Under the pieces are notes generated by a model, which saw only the letters and a program-made list of their open reading frames with translations, did no database searches and was not told the origin of the DNA. Shown here in pieces: positions 1 through 10,046 of a stretch of DNA of 36,134 nt. How positions within the stretch are numbered: the first letter of the stretch is position 1; each line of letters starts with the position of its first letter. The stretch is from Phialocephala subalpina (Eukaryota; Ascomycota; Leotiomycetes; Helotiales; Mollisiaceae). Where the stretch lies: positions 1,119,823 through 1,155,956 of the forward strand of contig FJOG01000023.1 of assembly GCA_900073065.1 (NCBI GenBank), in the 5' to 3' direction. A program made the position numbers and the translations under genes.

Positions 1-495
1 GGAAAAAAAAAATTTATAATAAAGTTAAAAAAATAAAATAAAATAAAATAAAAGGGGTAAATATCGCGGAATTAGTTTCATGGGGCTAAATTTTGCGGCG
101 TTAATATACATAACTATAATTACGTAATATTAATTATATTACTTCTTATAAATAATTTATAATTATATAAAATTAAAATAAATAAAAAGATATTAGATTT
201 TTATTACGAAGTTCTTATAAAGAAAAATATAAACAAAAAATTATATTAGAATAAAGTTTTAATATAAAGGCGTAAAATAAACATTAATATAAGAATGCGG
301 CGATCTTTTAATAAAACCAAAATAATTAATACAAAAGTATTTTACGTATTCGATTAAATTATAATGATAATATTAATAATAAAATTAAATCCATTTATAT
401 TTCGTTTATACTAACCAATTATAATCGTAATACCAAGTATAATTCTATTGTAAAATTACTATAATAAAAGTTACTTAGGTTTTGTGAATTATTTC
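1..495. other. AT-rich sequence without a recognisable gene
   Basis: The stretch is strongly AT-rich with few CA or TG dinucleotides. It opens with a short AAAAT-type tandem tract at about 28-56. I see no coherent coding signal. It is probably RIP-degraded repeat DNA running into the inverted-repeat element arm that starts near 496. Confidence 0.5.
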
Positions 496-610
496 GAGGT
501 ATACGGAATAATAAAAAAACTTTAATATTAGCGTCAAAATGGATAAGGTGGTTTATACTCATAATTTTTTTTATACGAAAAAGGCGAAGCCGATTTTGCA
601 AGCGACTATA
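496..610 (+). repeat. Right arm of an inverted-repeat element, copy 1
   Basis: This 115-base arm is repeated in the same orientation at 5727-5841 and, more degraded, at about 35540-35619. Reverse-orientation copies lie at 35222 and 35683. Shared landmarks are a block close to AAAATGGATGAGGTGGTCTA, then CTCATAATTTTTTT, then GGCGAAGCCGA, and a terminus close to GCAAGCGACTATA. Most differences between copies are C/T or G/A transitions. It looks like one end of a MITE-like or Tc1-like element that terminates in TA. Confidence 0.65.
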
Positions 611-643
611 TTATAGAGCAAGATAGTTGATTCGTTCGTTAAT

Positions 644-672
644 TACAGTCGCTAGCGAAATCGGCTTCCGCC
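644..672 (+). repeat. Left-type terminal inverted repeat, class A
   Basis: This is the best preserved copy of the class A terminus, containing GCTAGCGAAATCGGCTTCCG. It faces the right-type end at 583-610 across a 33-base spacer, so two element ends lie head to head here. The first bases after the motif (CTTGAAACACTACTAGG) are shared with the copy at 14810, so homology runs past the 29 bases. Confidence 0.7.
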
Positions 673-1092
673 TTGAAACACTACTAGGATTCCTGGGTCG
701 CTAAGGACGAAGCTGACTTGGCGCACACGTGATACTAGGAGTGTGGCGCGCGGATGCGTGGATAGCGTCTTGGCAATGTGGCTTAGTTTAAATTTTAGAA
801 GTGATCATTCCTACCTAACGGGCAGCCGTACTAAATAAGAGCCCAACTCGACTTGATGCGCTGTCTGGATCGCTAAAGTGCGTCTTTCCTTCGGCTCGAC
901 TTCAATTCATTCTAGCTTCAACTTGTGGGAAGCGCTGTTGCAGTGCTTGTCGAGATCACCCAATATTAGCATCTCGCTTGCTATCGTTTCTTTTTGTTTG
1001 CTTCTCTTGGCAGCCAGGCTGACTTTTAAAAGAGAAATTATAATACGACGACTATAAGATGGCCTCTCGAAGCCATTGTCACTTTGATATAC

Positions 1093-2020
1093 GATAACTA
1101 TACGGTCGCATAGCTATGCGCTTTGCCAATCGAGAAGGCGACTGCGAGGAATATACTAAATAAGTTTTACTTTACTTCTTTATAATTAGAATATAATAAG
1201 AATATTTATACTTTCGATCGCATTTATAAATATAATGTAGTTATCGTTTATTATAGAGATATAGGCATAATTGCTACTTTTATTATGGCCACGCGAATAG
1301 ACTTTATATTTCGAAGGCTACGATTTAAATTATTAGTTAGTATCGCTAGAAGTATATTTAAGGAGAAGGATATCCGCTTTAAGGATATAGTTATTAGTAA
1401 AGGAGACGATAAATTAAGAGGTATTATAGTTTACGACCATAGAAAAATAACTTTAATAAAATTAAAATTAAAATCGTTTTTGAACGGTATATTAAAGGTA
1501 TTACGTAATGCTTTTAGTGAGCTCGAATCTCGTTTAATAGATTAAGATAATAAAATTACAACGTATTTATTCGAAGTAATTACGAGAAATACCTATTTCT
1601 TAGTATTCGAATGATTAATTTCATTGATCGACGATTTCTTTTATAGCGATTATTTTCATATCAATTCGAAGGATAAGACTTGTATAAACTACGCAAAGGA
1701 TTATATCATGGGTTGATTTCCTCGTATCGACTCGCTAATATACTTCGGTATTATTACTTCGAGTAATCAAGTTATTAAGAATATTGCAAAGCGAGCTAAG
1801 ATATTTATAGTTTACTTTGGTATACTTGCCATTGAAATAAAAGCGATTGGATTGATAAACGTTTTTGGCTATATAATTATACGAGGTATTTGCGATTATA
1901 TAAATTCGCATAAGAATAATAGTTGGTATAAGTACGCATCGGCAATAACTACTATAATTGCTAAAGAAATACTTGGGATTATATTGGTGGCTATAATAAT
2001 AATTACTCCGCCGATAGTTA
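1093..2020 (+). pseudogene. Nucleoside-phosphorylase-like (PNP_UDP) N-terminal domain of the NLR
   Basis: Seen in a single frame with several stops: DNYTVA followed by LCALPIEKATARN, then an open stretch at 1285-1545 containing KDIVISKGDD and IVYDHRKIT, then YFGIITSSNQVIKN, ALAIE-like and IIIRGICDYINSHKNNS, ending near TTIIAKEILGI. These blocks correspond to the fungal NLR PNP domain hallmarks (ICALPLE, GDVVIS, VQYDFGK, GTIASGNQVIK, EMEAAGL, VIRGICDYADSHKN). In this family the domain acts as an effector or sensor module at the N-terminus of STAND receptors. Frame is preserved through about 1970, as expected for decay by point mutation alone. Confidence 0.85.
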
Positions 2021-2199
2021 TAATTAGTTAGTAAACGTTTTTCAGTTTAATATATGTAATATTATAAGCAGTTATAAAACCTATATTATACGTTCCATTG
2101 TGCTTTGTATTTTAATGAGTATATTTGTGATAAGAATATCAAGAAAAACTAATTATACTCAATTACTCCTTTATCCTACCTACTTGTACCCTTTCCAAG

Positions 2200-3350
2200 A
2201 AATGAATACTTCGTCGGACGTAACTCGCAATTCAAGGAGCTGACCGCAAGACTTAACACGGATTAGTTCTGCCGGCGTATCATAGTATAGGGTTTTAAGG
2301 GCGTTAGCAAAACTCAAATCGCTTTTGAGTTTGCTTACAAAACGAGGGAAATATCGCCAAAATACTTTATTTTTTGGGTATATATAAATATTTCGGCCAA
2401 TTTCGAAAGGGGCTATACAAATATAGTAAAGTATCTCAAATTACTTAGGAAAACAAATCAAAATATTAATATTAAATTGCTTATTCGGGTCGCGTTAAAT
2501 TAAAGGGAAAGCGATTATTGGATTTTGATTATAAATAACGCAAATGATATTAATATACTATTTAAAATAAATAATAACTCTAGATTAATAACATTGGTTG
2601 ATTATCTCCCAAATAATTATATAGGTTTAATTATATTTACGACTTGGACTCGAAAAGCTATTATATTACTAGCTAAAAATAATATAATCTAAGTCCATGA
2701 GATAAATCGATATAATATAATGGAAGTATTCAAAAAGACTTTCTTTCAAGTAACTCGTCTTAATAATAAAAGTATTATTATTAAACTCCTCGAGATTCTA
2801 ATTTATCTTTTTCTCGCTATTATTTAAATTATATCTTATATTAATAAAAACAATATTTCGATTGCGGAGTATATAGAACTTTATGAGAATAGCAAGTAAA
2901 ATGTTATAAAAGTTCTAAGTAAAGATTTTAAAGATAAAGGCAAATATAAAAATATAAAAAATCCGATTATTATAATATAATTTATTTTATTCAATTAAAT
3001 TTGTCGATAGGATAAGCTTACTAAGGAGTACTTATCGTTTATAGCGTGTTTTATTCGTCAAAATATTCCTTGATTATTTTTATTTATAATAATATCCAAA
3101 AAAGAAAGTAATTAATATAATAAATATTTTAATAATATATTTATTTATTATTAAATACGAATTTAATAATTTATTTGATATATATTAATTAGTTTATATT
3201 ATAACTCGGAATTAATTGAATAATAAGAATAAATTATTAGTTTAAATCGATAAAATTCTTTTGCGATTAACAAACGTTTTTCCAAGTAAAAATTACAAGA
3301 ATAAAATTATATGACCAATATATTTACCTTATTCCCGTTATATTTTATCT
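2200..3350 (+). pseudogene. NB-ARC nucleotide-binding domain of the NLR
   Basis: One frame from about 2210 to 3350 reads FVGRNSQFKEL, a degraded P-loop GFKGVSKTQIAFEFAY at 2291-2338 (family form GLGGVGKTQ), FWVYINISANFERGY, a Walker B-like LIINNAND at about 2522-2545, YLPNNYIGLIIFTT, then IIKLLEILIYLFLAI and AEYIELYEN. Downstream are the conserved YLSFIACFIRQNIP and a helical segment leading to the TPRs. The P-loop has lost glycines (G to K and G to S), so ATP binding would fail even without the stops. The context between PNP and TPR domains supports the call. Confidence 0.85.
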
Positions 3351-3419
3351 CAACGTTATTTATCAAATATAAATAAGATAATAAAGATAATATTACTTAA
3401 TAAAATCGGGTGGTATCTT

Positions 3420-5165
3420 CGGAATAGCGGGCAATATTACTAGGCCGAAGTTATATACCGGCAAACGTTATAGTTCAAAGAGAAAGTACTCGGGAAGAAG
3501 TACTCTGGTATACTCTAAAGTATAAACAAATTTGTAATATCGCTTAGCCAATAAGGGAAATTCATAGAAATCGAGGCTATAAACTAGTAAACGCTATAAT
3601 TCATAGAGAAAATACTCGGGAAAAAGTATTTTAATATATTCCAAAGTATAAATAACTTTGTATTATTGTTTAACTAGTAAAAAAAGCTTATAAAAGCTAA
3701 GGCTATAAACTGGTAAATATTATAATTTAAAGAGAAAATACTCGGGAAAGAATATTCTAATACGCTTTAAAATATAAATAACTTTATATTATTATTTTAC
3801 TAATAAAAGAAGTTTATAAAGACTAAAGCTATAAACCGGTAAATATTATAGTTTAAAAAAAATACTCGAAAAAGAATATTTTAATATACTCGAGAATATA
3901 ATAAGCTTTATAATATTATTTAATTAATAAGGGAAGTTTATAGAAATCGAGATTATAAACCGGCAAATATTATAATTTAAAGAGAAAATACTTAAAAAGG
4001 AATATTCTAATATACTTAAGAATATAAATAACTTTGTAATATTATTTAACTAATAAAAGAAGTTTATAAAAACCAAGGCTATAAATTGGTAAACGTTATA
4101 ATTTAAGGAGAAAATACTCGGGGAAAAATATTTTAATATACTCGGGAATATAATAAGCTTTGTAATATCGCTTTGTTAATAAGGGAAATTTATAAAGGCC
4201 AAGGCTATAAACCGGTAAACGTTATAGTTTATAGAGAAAATACTCGGGGAAAAGTATTCCGATATATTTTAAAGTATAAATAACTTTGTATTATTATTCC
4301 GCTAATAAAGGAAATTTATAAAGACTAAAATTATAAACCGGTAAATATTATAATTTATAGAGAAAATACTCGAGAAAGAATACCTTGGTATACTCTAAAA
4401 TATAATGGGCCTTGTAATATCGCTTAACTAATAAAGGAAATTTATAGAAGCCAAGGTTATAAACTAGTAAATATTATAGCTCATAAAGAAAATACTCGGG
4501 AAGAAATATCCTAGTATACTCGGGAGTATAATAAACCTTATAATATTATTTTACTAATAAAAGAAATTTATAGAGGCTAAAACTATAAACTGGTAAACGC
4601 TATAATTTAAAGAGAAAATACTCGAGAAGAAGTATTTTAATACGCTTTAAAATATAAATAATTTTATATTATTATTTTATTAGTAAAAGAAGTTTATAAA
4701 AGTTAAGGCTATAAACTGGCAAATATTATAACTTATAAAGAAAATACTCGAGAAAAAGTATTTCGATACGCTTTAAAATATAATAAACCTTATAATATCG
4801 TTTAATTAATAAAGGAAATTTATAGAAATCGAGGTTATAAACCGGTAAATATTATAGTTTAAAGAGAAAATACTTAAGAAAGAATGTTTCGATGTGCTTA
4901 AAAGTGTGGATAACTTTGTAGTGTCGTTTAATTAGCAAGGGAAATTTATAAAGACTAAGGTTATAAATTAATAAATATTATAATTTAAAAAAAATACTCG
5001 AGAAAAAATATTTCGATATATTTCGAAGTATAAATAACTTTATATTATCGCTTTATTAGCAAAGGAAGTTTATAAAAGCCGAGGCTATAAACTAGTAAAC
5101 GTTATAATTTAAAGAGAAAATACTCGGGAAAGAATACCTCGATACGCTCAAAAGTAAAAAATGAG
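3420..5165 (+). repeat. About 14 degraded 42-residue TPR units (126-bp tandem repeat)
   Basis: A motif close to GAAAATACTCGGGAAAGAAT recurs at about 3486, 3611, 3738, 3863, 3988, 4114, 4239, 4365, 4490, 4616, 4742, 4868, 4990 and 5118, a period of about 126 bp. Each unit translates to a worn form of the kinesin-light-chain-type TPR, with EKVLGKE-, PDTL- and NNLA-like positions still visible. In fungal NLRs these near-identical TPRs form the ligand-sensing C-terminus. A 2-bp deletion in the fourth unit (about 3855) shifts the frame. The high similarity between units could itself have invited RIP. Confidence 0.85.
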
Positions 5166-5170
5166 ACCGA

Positions 5171-5578
5171 GAGTATAAAGAGCCCTAATGGCAATATAAG
5201 AGTATAAGGATCAAAAGATAATAAGTAACGATATCTTTAAATGTTTTTATAGAATATTTACTTATATCTTATAAAGCGTATAATTTTGATCCAAATAGAT
5301 AATTTTATACTTTATAATTTATAAGGTATATATTATATATTATAAAACTTTGTAACGTTATATTAGGTGGATATCACGTGTAATAGTGAATATATACTCT
5401 TTTGGTTTAATTCAAGGGTTATTAATTGTCTTATTATTCTTATATCATTATAAAACCTTAGATTTTAGAATACATATTATTTTGCCTTGTTATATGCTCC
5501 AGAATACTTAGCATTTGATACGCCGGCCTAAAGAATCATAAGAAAACCCCATAGGCTCGAAACCAACTATATAGACCA
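5171..5578. other. AT-rich gap with a weak inverted repeat
   Basis: I see no gene. GGATCAAAAGATA near 5208 and TTTTGATCC near 5290 form a loose inverted pair around AT-rich DNA. This is probably the 3' flank of the dead NLR. Confidence 0.4.
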
Positions 5579-5607
5579 GGCGAAAGTCGATTTCGCTAGC
5601 GATTATA
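5579..5607 (-). repeat. Right-type terminal inverted repeat, class A
   Basis: The motif runs from GGCGAAAGTCGATTTCGC to AGCGATTATA and is the inverted partner of 644-672, with four transition differences in 29 bases. The outer end is TA. Confidence 0.65.
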
Positions 5608-5726
5608 TCTTATATTATCTAATAATTCTTTGAGCTTCCCCGGTCAACTCCCCAGATTCTAAGTGCAGAGGACGAAGTAGCTGTATATCATATAGCAACC
5701 TTTAACGAAGGTGCCCAAGTACTGTA

Positions 5727-5841
5727 GAGTATACGGGATGACAAAAGAGGTACGGTATTAGCACCAAAAATGGATGAGGTGGTCTATGCTCATAATTTTT
5801 TTAAGCGAAAGGGGGCGAAGCCGAATTTGCAAGCGATTGTA
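5727..5841 (+). repeat. Right arm of an inverted-repeat element, copy 2
   Basis: This copy matches 496-610 over its whole length and is less AT-shifted. It contains AAAAATGGATGAGGTGGTCT, then CTCATAATTTTTTTAAGCGA, then GGCGAAGCCGAATTTGC, and ends at TA. No matching left arm lies close by, so it may be a solo end or part of a larger element. Confidence 0.65.
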
Positions 5842-6099
5842 CTAGTTTAAATTGATCAATCTTCTATGAAAATGCTAAGTGGTTGATATGGTATAACCAG
5901 TAAATAAATGCAGAAGCAAAAGAGGCTTTTCCTTGACCTCCTTAGCGGCCATAAATGGTGCTGCCAATTGTGGACTCAGAACCTTAGTTGTTGCTTTCTT
6001 GTTCTTTTCACCGTTGACCAGATTCGGGCGACCGTCTCAATCAGCTTTTGCTTCTTCAGCCCAATCATGCTGAGGTGGTTGCTTTTAAGTGATTGAAAT

Positions 6100-6615
6100 T
6101 TAGGAAATAGTGATCTTGCAGTTCACACGCTTCTCAGCTTTTGGGATGACGATGCTGAGGAGACCGTTCTTCATTGAAGCCTGAACACGGTCCTAATCGA
6201 CGTAAACATGAAATTTGAAAGCCCGATTAAACTCTCCTACAGAACGCTCGAAAAGCCAGTATTTCTCTTGGGACTGCGGCGGTTGAAGGGTAGCGCGTTC
6301 ATCTTCGACAGCTGTTTCGTGGAGGCTGGATATCTTACTATCCTCAGTAATAGCGCTCTTAGTCATAGTTCCTTCGATATGTCCCATAGGGATAATAGGT
6401 GGAATATGAGAGGCATATGAACGCTCAGAGCGGCCCGAATGGTCATAGTCTGCGGGTTGGTGAATTCGATCTCAATATCGTCCTCCTGTACACCTAGCAC
6501 TTCGCCATAAAGACAGAAAGAATTTGAGAGCTCAATGAGATCATACTTTGGGCTGATTGCCTTGTGGTGACCACTGAAGCGGATGAGGTATAGAGGGGTG
6601 AAGGATGGGTCAGGA
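6100..6615 (-). pseudogene. HSP20/HSP30-like small heat-shock protein pseudogene
   Basis: Reading the minus strand, one frame gives SFTPLY, ISPKYDLIELSNSF, LYGEVLGVQEDDIEIEFTNP and TMTIRAA. After a one-base shift near 6430 a second frame gives RSYASHIPP, GHIEGTMTKS, KYWLFERSVGEFNRAFKF and VYVD, then a TAG stop at 6193-6195. The same frame continues past the stop with DRVQASMKNGLLSIVIPK and ends at TAA (6100-6102). This is the alpha-crystallin domain of fungal Hsp30-type chaperones, including the C-terminal GxLxIxVPK strand. Family members prevent aggregation of unfolding proteins under heat stress. The length (about 170 residues from SFTPL) lacks only the first dozen or so. The stop fits CAG to TAG. 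The N-terminus abuts a transposase fragment on the opposite strand. Confidence 0.85.
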
Positions 6616-6716
6616 GTATTAGTAGGCTGTGGGGCCTCTATTAGGGGGAAGAGTGTATTGCGACGAGTCGGCATTATCCTGGGAGTTGGAGGGACTGTGT
6701 CCATGCTGTATTTTTG

Positions 6717-7677
<961 letters not shown>

Positions 7678-7915
7678 GTGGAAGTTATGGAGAATCAGAT
7701 TGCTGCAAGAGGAACAGGAAAACATTGCTCTGTTCTTTAGTTCGAATGTCTTTGAGGCAGGCTCGCCGCGGGCCTCGCAGCTTGTTCCTACACAGTAGAG
7801 TTAGACTTCATCATATTCTCGGCGCAATGGAAAGGAAGTTGCAATGAATCACCTCCTCCAGGTATTCTCGCGCCAAAATTGGCTGATTTCCTTTTTTCCT
7901 ATTGTGCCTCCATGC
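7678..7915. other. Non-coding flank of the transposase fragment
   Basis: Balanced composition, with no supported gene or clear inverted repeat. It probably includes the 3' end of the pogo-type relic. Confidence 0.4.
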
Positions 7916-8711
7916 TTAGGTCCTCTTGAGCTCTGATCTCACCCGACTGATAGGATCCTCGAAAGTGCGTGTGTTATACATAATGGCTATAGTGTTAATG
8001 GTTGTTCTTATAGCCTTGAGGAGATCGACGGAAAATTCGGGAACTCTTGAAGCCTTTCCCTCAAATTTGTAATTATGCTGTCTGAGACATCCTTTAACAA
8101 TTGCCGCAGCTAATATCGCATGCACTAGATGCCCTTTAGGCAGAGCGACTGCTGAAGTAATATGCTAAGACGTGAGGTAAAAAGTGTTTATATTTGGCGC
8201 TCTCCTAAGCCACTCCGGGTCCTTTGGAGCTGGATTTACTAGAATGATAGCTTTAATACGCTTAGCCATGAGGGATTTTATGCCAGTAACACGATATATA
8301 TCTGCCAATCTAGTAAATTTGATGGCCGTAGTGATAGAGACGTCTGGTGTATACTCTCTAAACACGACTCGGCCAAGGTATACCCACTATATAAGCATTT
8401 GGAAACTTCGAGGCGTAACTACGCTATTTATCTCTTCCAAAGTTGTTGATTACTTTTCCCCTTCCTTAAAGGGTCCTTTAAACATAGCTGCGAAATATTC
8501 GGACTGCTTGCAGAGGAGGGCTTTCGAGAGCTTATATTCGTGGCTTGCAGATCCGATGCGGATCGTGACTTGAGGACCGGAATAGAGTGGGAGAAGCCTA
8601 AGTTATAGTGTTAGCTGGAACCAGGCAATAGATATTTGACACCACTAACGACGTTGCAAAGTCTTCAAAAGTCGTATTAAGCAGTTTCTCCTGGGGATTT
8701 GTGCTCGCCAT
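7916..8711 (-). pseudogene. BTB/POZ domain protein pseudogene
   Basis: A possible start at 8711-8709 reads MASTNPQEKLLNTTFEDFA. After a stop and a frameshift near 8575 the frame reads VTIRIGSASHEYKLSKALLC, KQSEYFAAMFKGPFKEGEK, stop, TLEEINSVVTPRSFQMLI, stop, WVYLGRVVF, then IKFTRLADIYRVTGIKSLMA and RIKAIIL. It continues past another stop through AAAIVKGCLR and FSVDLLKAIRTTI to the final stop at 7916. The H-KALLC-S-YFAAMF and W-YLGRVVF pattern is the BTB/POZ fold typical of expanded fungal families, often Cullin-3 adaptors or dimerisation modules. The three stops (8450-8452, 8387-8389, 8165-8167) sit in the same frame and each fits CAA or CAG to TAA or TAG. Length, about 265 residues, is normal, so decay is by point mutation and not by truncation. 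Confidence 0.85.
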
Positions 8712-9130
8712 ATTAAGGTGTAAGGCTGTGGTCGGAGGCGACCAAAAGGACACAGGGATGCTTGTGCGGGCTCGGTAGGTTTATCTGTGCTCGCGCGCAG
8801 CTTGTGGGATATCTGCGGCTTTATTGCATCCCGTTATCAACCTTATTCTTTTCGTTTCTGCGATAACTTCCCCCCCTAACGAACATATTACTTCTGAACT
8901 ATCGCCAACATGGTTTTTCCTTGGAAGCTAGGATGCGACCTGGACAGACGAAAAAGGGATAGAATTCCTGAGCAGGCAGACAAACAATTCCATAATACGG
9001 GAGCTATCGCGCTAATTACTCCTTTGTTTATCGGCTTCCTTGTTACTCCTCACAAATCACTATCGTACCACTACTTAGCTGTATCATAGAATTAGTTATC
9101 CGTGAAGAGCCCGCCAAATCCCAACTGCTC
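8712..9130. other. Intergenic stretch without a recognised gene
   Basis: Balanced composition with a C-rich run near 8870. I see no coherent ORF or repeat. It may be old upstream sequence of the BTB gene followed by unrecognised LINE sequence. Confidence 0.4.
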
Positions 9131-9806
9131 ATATACCTACCCAATAAGCTGCGATGTGGAAGTAAGGGGTCACGGGAATGGCACGGCTCAATGGATACCT
9201 CCACCGGATTGGAGCAGTGGAATCGGACCAGTGTGAATGCGGCCAAGCAACGGAAACGATCCAGCACTTTCTCTTCCGATGCACGAAATGGGATGCATAC
9301 CGAACGCAAATGCTAGCACAGACAGACACAAGAAGAGGCAACCTCTCCTTCTACCTAGGGGGGAAATCTCCATCTGACCCAGATACATGGACACCAAATA
9401 TGGACGCGGTTCGAGCAACGATCAAGTTTGCTATTGCCACTGGACGACTGGACATGGAAGTAGAACAGGTAGCTAACACTCCACAACAGTAAATCGCATC
9501 TCATTCTCTCACCCCGACTAACCCCAGCACCCTCGAGTCCCTAGCAGGTCTCGCTTCAGTCGCCGACGATAGGACGTTGAACACTTAGAGGAATGAGCTT
9601 CAAGTCCACTTGCTACTAACCACACACGAGACTTCGTTTGACCAAGGCAATTACTGAAAGTGCAAAATAGTGGAAGAGGCATCTTTGTAGGGGCTTCAGG
9701 AGGTAATGGAAACACTGCACGAAGTGGATTATGTAATATAGACTAGGGCCCTTTAGGTTTAGAACCGGGCGAATAAACTTCATCATCATCATCATCATCG
9801 TCACTG
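9131..9806 (+). mobile_element. 3' end of a Tad-like LINE retrotransposon
   Basis: The open stretch 9178-9492 reads MARLNGYLHRIGAVESDQCE and then CGQATETIQHFLFRCTKWDA, followed by FYLGGKSPSDPDTWTPNM and VRATIKFAIATGRLD to a TAA at 9490. This is the C-terminal tail of Tad-clade ORF2 (reverse transcriptase polyprotein), with the Cys-Cys-His-Cys knuckle C-x-C-x(8)-H-x(4)-C. A frame problem and a stop just upstream of 9178, and the absence of the RT domain, show a 5'-truncated copy, the usual product of incomplete reverse transcription. The 3' UTR runs about 300 bases and ends in a (CAT)n tract at about 9780-9800, which probably marks the element's tail. Confidence 0.8.
9780..9800 (+). repeat. 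Trinucleotide (ATC/CAT)n tract at the LINE 3' end
   Basis: About seven CAT units follow AATAAACTT. Many fungal LINEs end in short tandem repeats instead of poly-A, so this is the likely insertion boundary next to the intact gene's promoter. Confidence 0.65.
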
Positions 9807-9840
9807 ATGAGAACTGTTTGTCCACATCTATTTAAGAATT

Positions 9841-9894
9841 CTCTCTCCCCGCTGAGACCGAATTCTTCATTTCCCTTCATGCGGCCTTTATATC
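9841..9894 (+). promoter_or_regulatory. Candidate promoter of the four-exon gene
   Basis: A pyrimidine-rich stretch (9841-9880) is followed by TTTATATC at 9887-9894, about 150 bases before the chosen ATG. Both are common in fungal promoters, but neither is diagnostic. The LINE tail ends only about 40 bases upstream, so the insertion may have cut into or supplied the promoter. Confidence 0.3.
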
Positions 9895-10046
9895 CCATCT
9901 CAACATTCATCGCGTCGATCCCTCTCGTTGTGTCCACGTCAACATTCCTGCTTGTTCCTCATCAGAGCGAGCCCTCATTGCTACGGGCAACCAAGGGAGT
10001 ATCCAGAGTGATTATTTCCTCTTGGTATCCACAAGTCGAGTCTACA

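Larger units (their letters stand above)
1059..5170 (+). pseudogene. RIP-degraded NLR gene: PNP-like, NB-ARC and TPR domains
   Basis: Conceptual translation through stop codons gives a fungal NLR of about 1,350 residues. Such receptors are nucleotide-dependent switches that sense non-self or stress and act in programmed cell death and allorecognition. Domain order is a nucleoside-phosphorylase-like N-terminus (about 1093-2020), NB-ARC (about 2200-3350) and about 14 TPR units (about 3420-5165). The likely original start is the ATG at 1059, followed by a frameshift before 1093. The three domains read in three different frames, with shifts between 2010 and 2210 (possibly an old intron) and between 3360 and 3465. 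Most in-frame stops are TAA or TAG where CAA or CAG is expected. Sequence upstream of 1059 (about 660-1050) is GC-balanced and may hold the old promoter. Domain order and family motifs are clear; function is surely lost. Confidence 0.85.
644..5607. mobile_element. Candidate TIR-bounded element carrying the NLR pseudogene
   Basis: A 29-base motif at 644-672 (TACAGTCGCTAGCGAAATCG then GCTTCCGCC) is matched in inverted orientation at 5579-5607. The two arms differ at only four positions, all C/T or G/A transitions as expected from RIP, and both outer ends carry TA. Between them lies a complete but dead NLR gene (1059-5170) and no transposase that I can recognise. Two readings are possible: a non-autonomous element of about 4.96 kb that captured an NLR, or two related MITE ends inserted independently on each side of the gene. 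Further copies of the same left-type motif at 14810-14837 and 15083-15111 show that the ends belong to a dispersed family. Confidence 0.45.

Noticed and set aside
3420..5165. Satellite or CRISPR-like array with 126-bp period
   Set aside because: The units translate to TPRs and follow an NB-ARC domain, so this is a coding repeat.
9807..10046. N-terminal extension of the large ORF from 9807
   Set aside because: The extra 80 residues look like translated leader and adjoin the LINE tail; the ATG at 10047 has better context and a protein-like start.
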